DNA from: Pontibacter ummariensis
GTDB taxonomy: Bacteria; Bacteroidota; Bacteroidia; Cytophagales; Hymenobacteraceae
Assembly (NCBI RefSeq): GCF_900188175.1
Contig: NZ_FZOQ01000002.1
Span: 124,001 to 188,000, forward strand
Direction: 5' to 3'
DNA length: 64,000 nucleotides
Numbering within the stretch: position 1 is the stretch's first letter; each line of letters starts with the position of its first letter. Below are positions 35,201-43,969 of this stretch, one piece after another. Both the position numbers and the translations under genes were made by a program. Below the pieces are notes generated by a model. The model ran no database searches. It saw only the letters and a program-made list of their open reading frames with translations, and had not been told where the DNA came from.

Positions 35201-37630
35201 TTGAGATTACGATTATACATAACTGCCCTCGCTTTTACAATGCTGTGCCTGCAGGCCTGCGTACCCACCCGAAACCTGGGGGAGGACGAAAGGCTGTTGG
35301 TAAGCATAGCCCCTACTGGCCTTGAAACAGTAGACCCCACTGCCATTCAGGCACTTTACCAGCAAAAGCCAAACCGCATGGTGCTGGGCTCTACCCCTTA
35401 CCTGTCCCTTTACAACTTCGGTAAAAAGTTTTACGACCCAGAGAAAATACAGGCCCGCATCGAGAAGCAGCAGGCCCGGTTGCGGCGCCGGATCGAGGAA
35501 GCGGGAACGGACTCCGCCAAAGTGCAGAAGGTCCGCGCCCGGATCGGGAACCGCATCGACAGACTGAAGGAAAAGAAGAAAGAGGGAAACTTTGTGATGC
35601 AGTTGGGGGAACCACCTGCCATTTACGACTCCACCCTGATGGAGGAAACGCTGGAACAGATTCAGATATACCTCAACTCTAGGGGTTACTTTAACAACGA
35701 AGTCAGCTACACGGTAGACGATAAGGACGACAAGCTCGTGCATGTGACGCTCAACATCGATGAAAACATTCCCTATCGCTATACCGAGTTTACCTACGGC
35801 ATACAGGATTCTGCTGTCCGCCACCTGGTGCAGTCTACTGCTAGCCAGTCTTTACTGCAATTAGGGGAGAAGTACAATGAAGAGGAGCTCACCAAGGAGC
35901 GTGACCGCCTGTACAACCTGCTGCGCAATAGCGGGTACTACGACTTCGCCCGGGCTTACATTGAATTTGAGGTAGACACAAGCTTTGCTGACAGAGCGGC
36001 TCAGATCAAAACCATTATCCAGAACCCGGAACAGGGAAACGGCCACAGGGCCTATCGCCTGAATAACGTTTACTTTAAAACTGACCAGGACAGATTCGGC
36101 ATCCCCAGGGACACCATTAGGTTCAACGGCATTAATTACCTGGCCTATGACCACAAAATAACGCCCCTGATCCTGGACCAGAAGGTGGACCTTTATCCCG
36201 GGCAGCCCTACAGCCAACTGCGTACGGCTACCACACAGCGCAAACTCGCTGACCTGGACGTGTTCCAGTTTAACAACGTGGTGTACTCCCGGGTAGACGG
36301 CAATGATTCGACCTACTTGCTTAATGCCTACATCAATGCCGTGCCGGCAAAGAAGTTCCAGGAAACGGCAGAGGTGGGTCTGAACTTTACGGAGCGTACC
36401 CCTGGCCCCTTCTCCAGTGTCCGGTTGCGGATTCGCAACGTATTTGGAGGAGCCGAAAACCTGGATATTGGCCTTAGAGGCGGTATAGAGGGGCAGGTAA
36501 GCATCGCCGACCCGGATGAAACGGTTATTATTAGGGAGTATGGTGGCGAGGTGGCCTTATCCTTCCCGGTGATTCTGCTACCTTTCACCGAGAAAAGGCT
36601 CTTATCGGATTTTGGACCCCGTACCCGTATCTTTACCGGCTACCTGAACACTGACCGGCAGGAATATACCCGCGAGACCTACGAACTGGGCCTGGAGTAT
36701 ATCTGGCAGCGCTACAGGGCTCCCCTGCAGCCCCCTATCATGCAGTTCATCCTGTCGCCCATCAATTTTAACGTAGTGCAGGGCGAGATAAAGGACCCTG
36801 TGTTTGAGGAAAGCCTGCAGAACACCATAGGAGGCCGGTCTTTGCTGGAAAGCTTCCGGGATGGTATCATCTCTTTTGTCGGCTTCAACTTTATTTACAA
36901 CACCAACGACTTCACGCAGACCAAAGACGCAACCTTTTTCCGTACCCTGGCCGAAGTGGGTGGGCTTACAAAAGAACTCGGACTGGACCTGAACATAGGA
37001 AACCTGACCACCTTCCAATATGCCCGGCTTAACCCGGACTACAGAAGGTATATTCCGCTAGGGGGACGACGTTACTTTGCCTATCGTTTTAATGCTGGCG
37101 TCGCTTCTTCTTTGTTTAATTCTGGTATTATCCCGTACGACAAACACTTTTTTGCCGGAGGCGCCTCCAGTGTGCGGGCGTGGCAGTACCGGCGTCTGGG
37201 CCTTGGCTCCTATACACCTACTGTCATGCTGGAGAATGGAGAGGTGATCGCGGATACTGTTTCTTATGTAGAGCAGCCCGGGAACGTACTCTTTGAAACA
37301 AGCGCCGAGTACCGCTTTAACATGTTCAGCTTTATCAACGGAGCCGTATTTGTTGATGCCGGCAACGTATGGCTGCTAGAGGAGGATCCTGCACGCCCAG
37401 GAGCTGAGTTCGATATAAGCAGGTTCTACAAAGAATTGGCCGTCGGCACCGGCTTCGGTATCCGCTTCGACCTATCAGTGCTCATCCTTCGCTTTGACTT
37501 TGCCACTAAGGTGTACGACCCTACGGCGCTGGAAGGAGAGAAATTCAGGCTGGGACAGTTTAAGTTTTCTGACTTCTTTACCCGCAACAATCAAAGCACC
37601 TTACAGATCGGCATCGGCTATCCCTTCTAA
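35201..37630 (+). CDS. tamL: TamL-type outer membrane lipoprotein (BamA/TamA family)
   Basis: This 809-residue protein starts at TTG 35201, because this gives a lipoprotein signal (RLYITALAFTMLCLQAC, Cys20); an ATG at 35240 would leave the signal too short. A run of POTRA-like beta-alpha repeats (about 40-430, LVHVTLNIDENIPYRYTEF and repeated turns) precedes a C-terminal surface-antigen barrel (about 440-809) that ends with LQIGIGYPF. The late motif HFFAGGASSVRAWQYRRLG is the VRGF-like lid of the Omp85 family. In Bacteroidota the TamA partner of TamB is a lipoprotein called TamL, which this matches. It acts in assembling outer-membrane proteins. TamB is not in the window. The gene faces the SpoU gene head to head. 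Confidence 0.88.
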   Translation: MRLRLYITALAFTMLCLQACVPTRNLGEDERLLVSIAPTGLETVDPTAIQALYQQKPNRMVLGSTPYLSLYNFGKKFYDPEKIQARIEKQQARLRRRIEEAGTDSAKVQKVRARIGNRIDRLKEKKKEGNFVMQLGEPPAIYDSTLMEETLEQIQIYLNSRGYFNNEVSYTVDDKDDKLVHVTLNIDENIPYRYTEFTYGIQDSAVRHLVQSTASQSLLQLGEKYNEEELTKERDRLYNLLRNSGYYDFARAYIEFEVDTSFADRAAQIKTIIQNPEQGNGHRAYRLNNVYFKTDQDRFGIPRDTIRFNGINYLAYDHKITPLILDQKVDLYPGQPYSQLRTATTQRKLADLDVFQFNNVVYSRVDGNDSTYLLNAYINAVPAKKFQETAEVGLNFTERTPGPFSSVRLRIRNVFGGAENLDIGLRGGIEGQVSIADPDETVIIREYGGEVALSFPVILLPFTEKRLLSDFGPRTRIFTGYLNTDRQEYTRETYELGLEYIWQRYRAPLQPPIMQFILSPINFNVVQGEIKDPVFEESLQNTIGGRSLLESFRDGIISFVGFNFIYNTNDFTQTKDATFFRTLAEVGGLTKELGLDLNIGNLTTFQYARLNPDYRRYIPLGGRRYFAYRFNAGVASSLFNSGIIPYDKHFFAGGASSVRAWQYRRLGLGSYTPTVMLENGEVIADTVSYVEQPGNVLFETSAEYRFNMFSFINGAVFVDAGNVWLLEEDPARPGAEFDISRFYKELAVGTGFGIRFDLSVLILRFDFATKVYDPTALEGEKFRLGQFKFSDFFTRNNQSTLQIGIGYPF

Positions 37631-37716
37631 GTAGCACCAGCGGAACACCACGTTATCTTATTTCACATGTCGCTCCGCTGATGCTTTAAATCTATAAGCA
37701 GGTTGCCTTTGGGACC

Positions 37717-37744
37717 TGAGGTGCCTTTTAATTGCGGCGCCTCA
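37717..37744. terminator. Hairpin between tamL and the E1 dehydrogenase gene
   Basis: The arms TGAGGTGCC (37717-37725) and GGCGCCTCA (37736-37744) form a 9-bp stem with one G-T pair, between two convergent genes. No T-run follows on either strand, so it is only a weak terminator candidate. Confidence 0.35.
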
Positions 37745-37767
37745 AGCCGTACGTAAAAGAGCAGCGA

Positions 37768-39846
37768 CTAGTAGTTTAACAGCTCCTCTATTTGTGCGGC
37801 TACTTTTTCGGGGTTCGGCAACATCATTTTCTCCAGTTCCACATTTAGCGGAATGGCTGGCAAATTGGCAGCGCCTAAGGTAAAGACAGGGGCATCCAAC
37901 TTTTGAAAGCAGTCTTTGGATATGCGGCCAGCCAGCGACTCGGCAAAGGAATTCAGCAAAGGCTCTTCCGTCAGTACCAAAGCTTTGCCATGACGTTCTA
38001 CAGAGGCTTTTACCGTCTCATAGTCCAGCGGGTTTAAGGTGCGGAGGTCGACAACTTCAACGCTTCCCGGAAATTGTTTCGAAGCGGTTTTAGCCCAATG
38101 TACACCCATTCCATAGGTAATCACCGTCATGCTGTTCCCCCTCTGCAACTCCTTCTCGTCGGCCTGCTGCACGATGTTCGCTTTTCCCAATGGCAGGACA
38201 TAGTGCTCATCGGGCTCTACCATTTTGGCATCCTCGGTACCCGGCACCTTGGACCAGTAAATTCCTTTGTGTTCGAGCATCACGACGGGATTCGGGTCCA
38301 GGAAAGCCGCTTTCATCAAGCCTTTCATGTCTGCGGCATTGCTGGGGAACACCACTTTAATCCCTCGGATGTTAAGCAAGGTCGACTCAATGCTACCGGA
38401 ATGGTAAGGGCCACCGCCACCGTAAGCACCAATCGGCACACGAATTACTGACTGCACGGGAAACTTGCCCATAGACAGATAACAGCTCTTCGAGAGTTCT
38501 TCTACCAGTTGGTTAATGCCCGGCCAGATATAATCGGCAAACTGTATCTCGACGATAGCCTTGGCGCCCACCGCCGACATACCGGCCGTAGAACCAATGA
38601 TATACGCCTCCTGGATGGGGGTATTGAATACCCGGGCATCTCCGTACTTCTTGGCAAGCAGGGCCGCCTCGCGGAAAACGCCCCCCAACTCGCCTCCTAC
38701 ATCCTGCCCATAAAACAAAGCTTCGGGAGTGGTCTTTAAAATATCGTCCACAGCATGCAGCGCGGCATCCACCATGGTCACCTTTTCGGCTCCGGCCGGG
38801 TGGCGGTCGCCTTTTTCCTCGGTAACAGGGGTAGGCGCAAATTCATGGGTGTTAAAGGTCTTAGGGTCGGGATAAGGAGCGTCCAGTGCCCGCTGGTAAT
38901 CCTGCGCCACCGTGTTCATGGCTTCCTGCTCCAGCAACTTTACTTCGTCCACCCCTAGTCCGGCATCCAGCAGTACCTCGCGCAGCTTCGGTATTGGATC
39001 GTCCAGACTGTGCTTTTGCAGGTTGTCCCCACGGTACCATTCGCGGCGAACGCCAGAGGTGTGGTGGCCCAAGAGCGGTACTTTTGCGTGCACCAGAATA
39101 GGCCGACGCACCTTGCGGGCATATTCAACGGCAACCCGCATGCCTTCATACGACTCCTCAAAATCAGATCCATTCACCCGCAGGCGCTCCATGCCCTTGA
39201 AGCCGGCGGCAAACTCAAAGGCATCCATGGCACGCATCTCTCTCCCGGTGGCAGAAATGCCCCAGTCATTGTCCTGCACCAGGTACACGATGGGCAAGCC
39301 TTTCAACACGGCCATCTGAAAAGCCTCGGAAACCTCTCCTTCCGTCACAGAGCCATCTCCCAGGGAACACAGCACGACAGGTTTCTCCTCGCCTTGCAAC
39401 AAACCCTGCCCTTCCAGGTAAGCCAGTCCGTGTGCCATGCCTGTGGCCGGAATGGCCTGCATACCCGTGGCAGAGCTTTGGTGTGGTATGGTCGGAAAGC
39501 CCTCGCGCTTAAGAGAAGGGTGACTGTAATAAGTACGGCCACCACTGAAAGGGTCATCTGCCTTTGCCATGAGCTGCAGCATGAGCTCGTATGGCTCCAG
39601 ACCTAAACCCAGCAGGATAGAGTCGTCGCGGTAGTAAAGTGAGGCATAGTCATAAGGCTGTAGCTGCAGGGCGGCTGCCAGCTGAATGGCTTCGTGCCCA
39701 CGCGAAGTACTGTGCACATATTTGCTGCAAACAGCTTTGTTTTCTTCGTAGGTGTCTGCCATGGTTTTGGCAGTGAGCATCAGGCGGTAAGCCTTCTTCA
39801 GCAGGTCCAGATCCAGCTTTACGGCTTCCAGAGAGTCTTTCGGCAT
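37768..39846 (-). CDS. Fused E1 alpha-beta subunit of a 2-oxoacid dehydrogenase complex
   Basis: This 692-residue protein joins the E1 alpha and beta subunits of a thiamine-diphosphate-dependent 2-oxoacid dehydrogenase (branched-chain type, as in BCKDH, or acetoin/pyruvate type). The alpha half (about 1-340) carries the ThDP motif GDGSVTEGEVSEA...VQDNDWGIS. The beta half (about 360-692) has VFNTPIQEAYIIGSTAGMSAVGAKAIVEIQFADYIWPGINQL. The fused layout is usual in Bacteroidota. The complex feeds acyl-CoA, NADH and CO2 production in the cytoplasm together with E2 and E3, which are not here. The substrate, 2-oxoisovalerate or pyruvate, is not certain. It lies tail to tail with tamL and is divergent from hemF. 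Confidence 0.9.
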   Translation of the reverse strand: MPKDSLEAVKLDLDLLKKAYRLMLTAKTMADTYEENKAVCSKYVHSTSRGHEAIQLAAALQLQPYDYASLYYRDDSILLGLGLEPYELMLQLMAKADDPFSGGRTYYSHPSLKREGFPTIPHQSSATGMQAIPATGMAHGLAYLEGQGLLQGEEKPVVLCSLGDGSVTEGEVSEAFQMAVLKGLPIVYLVQDNDWGISATGREMRAMDAFEFAAGFKGMERLRVNGSDFEESYEGMRVAVEYARKVRRPILVHAKVPLLGHHTSGVRREWYRGDNLQKHSLDDPIPKLREVLLDAGLGVDEVKLLEQEAMNTVAQDYQRALDAPYPDPKTFNTHEFAPTPVTEEKGDRHPAGAEKVTMVDAALHAVDDILKTTPEALFYGQDVGGELGGVFREAALLAKKYGDARVFNTPIQEAYIIGSTAGMSAVGAKAIVEIQFADYIWPGINQLVEELSKSCYLSMGKFPVQSVIRVPIGAYGGGGPYHSGSIESTLLNIRGIKVVFPSNAADMKGLMKAAFLDPNPVVMLEHKGIYWSKVPGTEDAKMVEPDEHYVLPLGKANIVQQADEKELQRGNSMTVITYGMGVHWAKTASKQFPGSVEVVDLRTLNPLDYETVKASVERHGKALVLTEEPLLNSFAESLAGRISKDCFQKLDAPVFTLGAANLPAIPLNVELEKMMLPNPEKVAAQIEELLNY

Positions 39847-39930
39847 AGTTTTTTTGTTTGCCCGAATTTACGAATTTCGGCTTGCTAAGTAAAATACATG
39901 TCGTGGCAAGGTTCTCCGCCCATTATTCGG

Positions 39931-39938
39931 TAATTTTG
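39931..39938 (+). promoter_or_regulatory. Candidate -7 box (TAATTTTG) for hemF
   Basis: A perfect TAnnTTTG lies 124 nt upstream of the hemF ATG. The -33 side is weak. The transcript would carry a leader of about 118 nt with at least one stable hairpin (TCTCCT/AGGGGA, about 39995-40011). Confidence 0.4.
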
Positions 39939-40062
39939 CGCCATGTCAGGTTTATGTTACACCCGGATATAGGCATGGCAGCGGATTTTCTACGTCTCCT
40001 AATTCAGGGGAGTCGAAACAACAGAGAACCTTGGTGAATGTCCAATCCCATACGTGAATAAA

Positions 40063-40962
40063 ATGTTCAGAGATAAAGTTGAGGCGTTTATGCGCCAGTT
40101 CCAGTCCGATCTTTGCCATGCCCTGGAAACCTGCGACGGTGGTGCCACCTTTAGCACCGACACCTGGCAGCATGAAGGAGGCGGTGGCGGCATTTCCCGG
40201 GTAATTGAAGGAGGAGACGTTCTGGAGAAAGGCGGAGTAAACTTCTCTGCGGTGCAGGGTGAGTTGTCGCCCCAGTTTCTGAAGATGCTACAAATGCCTG
40301 ACCCGAATTATTTTGCCACAGGCGTTTCGGTGGTGTTGCACCCACACAGCCCTATGGTGCCCATCACCCACATGAACGTGCGCTACTTTGAGGCGGGCAA
40401 TGGGCAGGCTTGGTTTGGCGGAGGGATTGACCTTACACCCATTTACGTAGACCTGAAGCAGGCCCGTGAATTTCATGCGCAAATGAAGGCTGTATGTGAC
40501 AAGCACCATCCAAGCTACTACCCTGAATTCAAGAAGTGGGCCGACGATTACTTTTACAACGAGCACCGGGAGGAAACACGCGGCGTGGGCGGGATTTTCT
40601 TCGACAGGCTGATGGCGACAGCGGAGATAAGCCTGGAGGAGCGTTTTGCTTTTGTGCGCGATGTGGCTTATGCCTTTGCTCCTTTTTACACGGCCATCAT
40701 GAACCAGAACCGCAACTTACCTTACGGAGAACAGGAGAAGCAGTGGCAGCTTATGCGCCGCGGCCGTTACGTGGAATTTAACCTGGTATATGACCGGGGC
40801 ACTAAATTCGGTTTGCTCACCAAGGGCCGTATCGAGTCCATCCTGATGAGTTTGCCTACCCACGCCTCCTGGATCTATAACTTTACACCGGAGCCGGGCA
40901 GTGCTGAAGCAATGACGCAAGATTACCTCAAAAAAGACGTCGACTGGCTAAACGTGCAGTAG
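40063..40962 (+). CDS. hemF: Oxygen-dependent coproporphyrinogen III oxidase
   Basis: This 299-residue enzyme, the same length as E. coli HemF, oxidatively decarboxylates coproporphyrinogen III to protoporphyrinogen IX in heme synthesis. The start is the ATG at 40063; a GTG three codons upstream is possible. Conserved blocks are present: HEGGGGGISRVIEGGDVLEKGGVNFS, NVRYFEAGNGQAWFGGGIDLTP, YFYNEHREETRGVGGIFFD and the C-terminal GRYVEFNLVYDRGTKFGL. Only oxygen is needed as acceptor, so the host lives with oxygen at least part of the time. The PAP2 phosphatase gene follows after 7 nt. Confidence 0.96.
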   Translation: MFRDKVEAFMRQFQSDLCHALETCDGGATFSTDTWQHEGGGGGISRVIEGGDVLEKGGVNFSAVQGELSPQFLKMLQMPDPNYFATGVSVVLHPHSPMVPITHMNVRYFEAGNGQAWFGGGIDLTPIYVDLKQAREFHAQMKAVCDKHHPSYYPEFKKWADDYFYNEHREETRGVGGIFFDRLMATAEISLEERFAFVRDVAYAFAPFYTAIMNQNRNLPYGEQEKQWQLMRRGRYVEFNLVYDRGTKFGLLTKGRIESILMSLPTHASWIYNFTPEPGSAEAMTQDYLKKDVDWLNVQ

Positions 40963-40969
40963 AGAGGAA

Positions 40970-41542
40970 ATGGAGACGCTGGAACAACTGGACAAAGAGG
41001 TCTTCCTGTACCTGAACGATTTGCAGAGCCCTTTTTGGGATGCTGTGATGATCTTTCTTTCGGAGAAGTTGGTCTGGATCCCTTTTTACCTGGCCCTGAT
41101 CGGCTACCTGGTATACCGCTACCGCAAACAAAGCATACTGATGATCCTGATGGTTGTGGTGGCCATAGGGCTCTCTGATTTTGTTGCCTCCGGCCTTTTT
41201 AAACCCTACTTTGCCCGCCTTCGCCCTTGCCACGACCCGACGTTGGCGGAGGCGATCAACATTGTGCAGGGCTGCGGGGGGAGGTTTGGCTTTATGTCCT
41301 CGCATGCAGCCAATACCTTTGCCCTGGCCGTCTTCTTTAACCTGGTCTTGTCTGACCGTTATCTTATCTTTAAGATTGTACTGGTAACCTGGGCCGTGCT
41401 TGTCACTTATAGCCGGGTGTACCTGGGTGTTCATTTCCCGGGAGATGTTATCGCAGGCGCCCTGTTAGGCTCCTTCTGGGCTTATGTCTGTTCCCTGGGT
41501 TACACCATCTTATTGAACAAATATCCCTCCTTTCAACGTTAA
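40970..41542 (+). CDS. PAP2-family membrane phosphatase
   Basis: This 190-residue multi-pass protein of the type 2 phosphatidic acid phosphatase family has about five TM helices. The three catalytic blocks are present: KPYFARLRPC (C1, K-x6-RP), SSHAAN (C2, here with Ala in place of the usual Gly after His) and SRVYLGVHFPGDVIAG (C3, SR-x5-H-x3-D). It acts on lipid phosphates or pyrophosphates (PA, PGP or undecaprenyl-PP) at the periplasmic face of the inner membrane. The substrate is not resolved. It follows hemF by 7 nt and precedes the TonB receptor by 50 nt. Confidence 0.9.
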   Translation: METLEQLDKEVFLYLNDLQSPFWDAVMIFLSEKLVWIPFYLALIGYLVYRYRKQSILMILMVVVAIGLSDFVASGLFKPYFARLRPCHDPTLAEAINIVQGCGGRFGFMSSHAANTFALAVFFNLVLSDRYLIFKIVLVTWAVLVTYSRVYLGVHFPGDVIAGALLGSFWAYVCSLGYTILLNKYPSFQR

Positions 41543-41592
41543 ACCTTTGCCATAAACGGCTGTTCTTACACAGACCCTAAACAGCAAGAGGT

Positions 41593-43968
41593 TTGCGATA
41601 CTTTCTTTTTATTTTCCTGCTCCTTCAGGTGCTGGCCCTGGTTTGCCCGTCTGTCTACGCACAATCCCTTTATACTTTAAGCGGCCAGGTCCGGGATGCC
41701 TTGACGGGGGATGCCCTGGTAGGGGCATCGCTCTATTTGAAAGAGAAGCCAGGCATTGGGGCCATAACAGGGCCCCAGGGAGCATTCAACTTATCCGCCC
41801 CGGCCGGGTCCTACACTTTGGTTAGCCAGTACATCGGCTATGATGCCCTGGAGCAGCCCTTGGAACTCAGCAGCAACAAAACGCTTACCATACAGTTAAG
41901 TCCAACGGCCTATGGCGTGCAGGAAGTGGAAGTGACTGCCAAGCGAACGCCCCTCCTTACAGAAACAGCCGCCCTGGGGCAACTGGAACTTCCCCTGGAA
42001 ACGATCAAGTCACTTCCTGTCCTTTTTGGCGAGGTAGATATCTTAAAAACAGTACAGCTTCTGCCTGGGGTACAGTCTGGCGGAGAGGGTAACACCGGTT
42101 TCTATGTTCGGGGAGGTGGTGCAGACCAAAACCTGGTGTTGCTGGACCGCGCAACCATTTATAACCCCGGCCACTTGTTCAACTTTTTCTCGGTGTTTAA
42201 CAGCGATGCCCTTGAGCATACCACGCTTTTAAAAGGGAGTGTACCTGCCCGTTATGGGGGCCGCCTGTCCTCTGTGCTTGATATAGGCATGAAAGAAGGA
42301 AGTCTGGAAGATTTTCGTGCAGAAGGAGGCATAGGCTTAATCTCTTCCAGGCTAACCGTACAGGGGCCCATAGTGCCTGAAAAAGCTTCTTTTCTTCTCT
42401 CCGGGCGTAGGACGTACATCGATGTGCTCGCCAATCCCTTTCTAAAGAATACAGAACAGGGAGGGGTTCCCTACCACTTCTATGACCTGAATGGTAAAGT
42501 AGCCTACACCCTGTCTGGCAACGACCGCTTGTATCTCAGCGGTTATTATGGGAAGGATGTGGGTAACTTAAAACTATCGGATGGCCGTTTTTCATCAGAT
42601 TTCTTCTGGGGAAATGCCAGTGCCACAGCCCGCTGGAACCATCGCTTTACCGACAAGCTGTTTATGGATGTGTCAGGTATACTCAGCCAATATAATTTCC
42701 AGTTTTCGTGGGATTACGGGGGGTACGAGGCCATTTTGCAAACAGGCATCCGTGACTATAGCCTGTATGCCGACTTTGATTATACTCCCAATGTTCGGCA
42801 CCACCTGCAGTACGGCGTGCAGCACACCTACCACATCCTTCGCCCCAGAACAGGAGAGGCCGAAGGCCAGGAGGGAGAAAGCTTTGCCACCGACAGGGTA
42901 CGCACAAAGTATGCCCATGAAACAGCCCTCTACCTCTCCGATGACTGGCATGTGACGGATAAATTATTGGTGAATGTGGGTTTGCGAAGCAGTCATTTCC
43001 GGCAAGTAGGACCCTTCAGCCTTTACCGCTTTAACGAGAGCCAAACAGTGGTTGATTCTACCCTTTACAGCAGTGGCGAGAACGTTAAGTCTTACCATGT
43101 ACTGGAGCCCAGGGCCTCGCTGCGGTATGAGCTTAGCAAGCAGGCCTCGATAAAAGCCGGCTTTACCAGGTCTGCCCAATACCTGCATCTGGTATCAAAT
43201 GCCTATACCACGCTGCCGCTCGACGTGTGGGTGCCGAGCTCTGCCCTGGTAGAGCCACAGAAAGCCACACAGTTCGCACTGGGCTACTTTAAAAGCATTA
43301 AGAAGAACCAGTACGAGGGCTCAATGGAAATTTATTATAAGGACCTGGAAAATCAACTGGAGTACCGGGAGGGTTTTGCTCCAGGCCCTTCGAACCGGGA
43401 CCTGGAGTACGAGTTTGTGAAAGGGCATGGCGAGTCGTACGGGGCAGAGCTGTTCCTGCGCAAAAACTACGGTGCCCTGCAGGGTTGGATCGGCTACACC
43501 CTCTCTTACACTACCCGGCAGTTCCCTGATCTGAACCAGGGAAGGGTATTCCCGGCGCGCTTCGACCGACGTCACGACCTCTCCTTGGTAGCTAGTTATA
43601 AATGGAATGACCGCTGGACCTTTGGCGGCACCTTTGTCTACGGCACCGGACAGGCCACGACCATGCCCGAAAGGCGCTATTACATAGAGGGAACAGTAAA
43701 CTACCAGTACGGGGACCGCAATAGTTTTCGGATGGAGCCGACACACCGCCTGGACCTTTCTGCCACCCTGAAGGGGAAGGCCTGGAAAGACGTTACCTCG
43801 AGTTGGACCTTCTCGGTGTACAACGTGTACGGCCGCAGCAACCCCCTGCTGTACTACATCGACAATGAGGGGGATGCTTTCAGCAGGGGGATAAGTTTAC
43901 AGGCTAAAAAGGTCTCCCTTATCCCCTTCCCTTTACCCTCCGTTACCTGGAACTTTACTTGGAAATAG
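41593..43968 (+). CDS. TonB-dependent receptor with carboxypeptidase-like N-domain
   Basis: This 791-residue outer-membrane receptor starts at TTG (41593), because a stop lies five codons upstream and there is no ATG before the signal peptide (RYFLFIFLLLQVLALVCPSVYAQ). A carboxypeptidase regulatory-like beta-sandwich (about 25-110, SGQVRDALTGDALVGASLYL, typical of Bacteroidota receptors) is followed by a plug (about 115-225, GGVQSGGEGNTGFYVRGGGADQNLVLLD). A 22-strand-type barrel runs to a C-terminal aromatic residue (TWNFTWK). No RagA/SusC signature is evident, so it belongs to the DUF4249-paired group. The lipoprotein gene 1 nt downstream is its expected partner. The transported substrate is unknown, and iron or heme is a guess from hemF upstream. 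Confidence 0.9.
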   Translation: MRYFLFIFLLLQVLALVCPSVYAQSLYTLSGQVRDALTGDALVGASLYLKEKPGIGAITGPQGAFNLSAPAGSYTLVSQYIGYDALEQPLELSSNKTLTIQLSPTAYGVQEVEVTAKRTPLLTETAALGQLELPLETIKSLPVLFGEVDILKTVQLLPGVQSGGEGNTGFYVRGGGADQNLVLLDRATIYNPGHLFNFFSVFNSDALEHTTLLKGSVPARYGGRLSSVLDIGMKEGSLEDFRAEGGIGLISSRLTVQGPIVPEKASFLLSGRRTYIDVLANPFLKNTEQGGVPYHFYDLNGKVAYTLSGNDRLYLSGYYGKDVGNLKLSDGRFSSDFFWGNASATARWNHRFTDKLFMDVSGILSQYNFQFSWDYGGYEAILQTGIRDYSLYADFDYTPNVRHHLQYGVQHTYHILRPRTGEAEGQEGESFATDRVRTKYAHETALYLSDDWHVTDKLLVNVGLRSSHFRQVGPFSLYRFNESQTVVDSTLYSSGENVKSYHVLEPRASLRYELSKQASIKAGFTRSAQYLHLVSNAYTTLPLDVWVPSSALVEPQKATQFALGYFKSIKKNQYEGSMEIYYKDLENQLEYREGFAPGPSNRDLEYEFVKGHGESYGAELFLRKNYGALQGWIGYTLSYTTRQFPDLNQGRVFPARFDRRHDLSLVASYKWNDRWTFGGTFVYGTGQATTMPERRYYIEGTVNYQYGDRNSFRMEPTHRLDLSATLKGKAWKDVTSSWTFSVYNVYGRSNPLLYYIDNEGDAFSRGISLQAKKVSLIPFPLPSVTWNFTWK

Positions 43969-43969
43969 C

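Noticed and set aside
35213-35824. A 203-codon minus-strand frame at the start of tamL
   Set aside because: It is antisense to the lipobox and POTRA region of tamL, with no protein-family resemblance.
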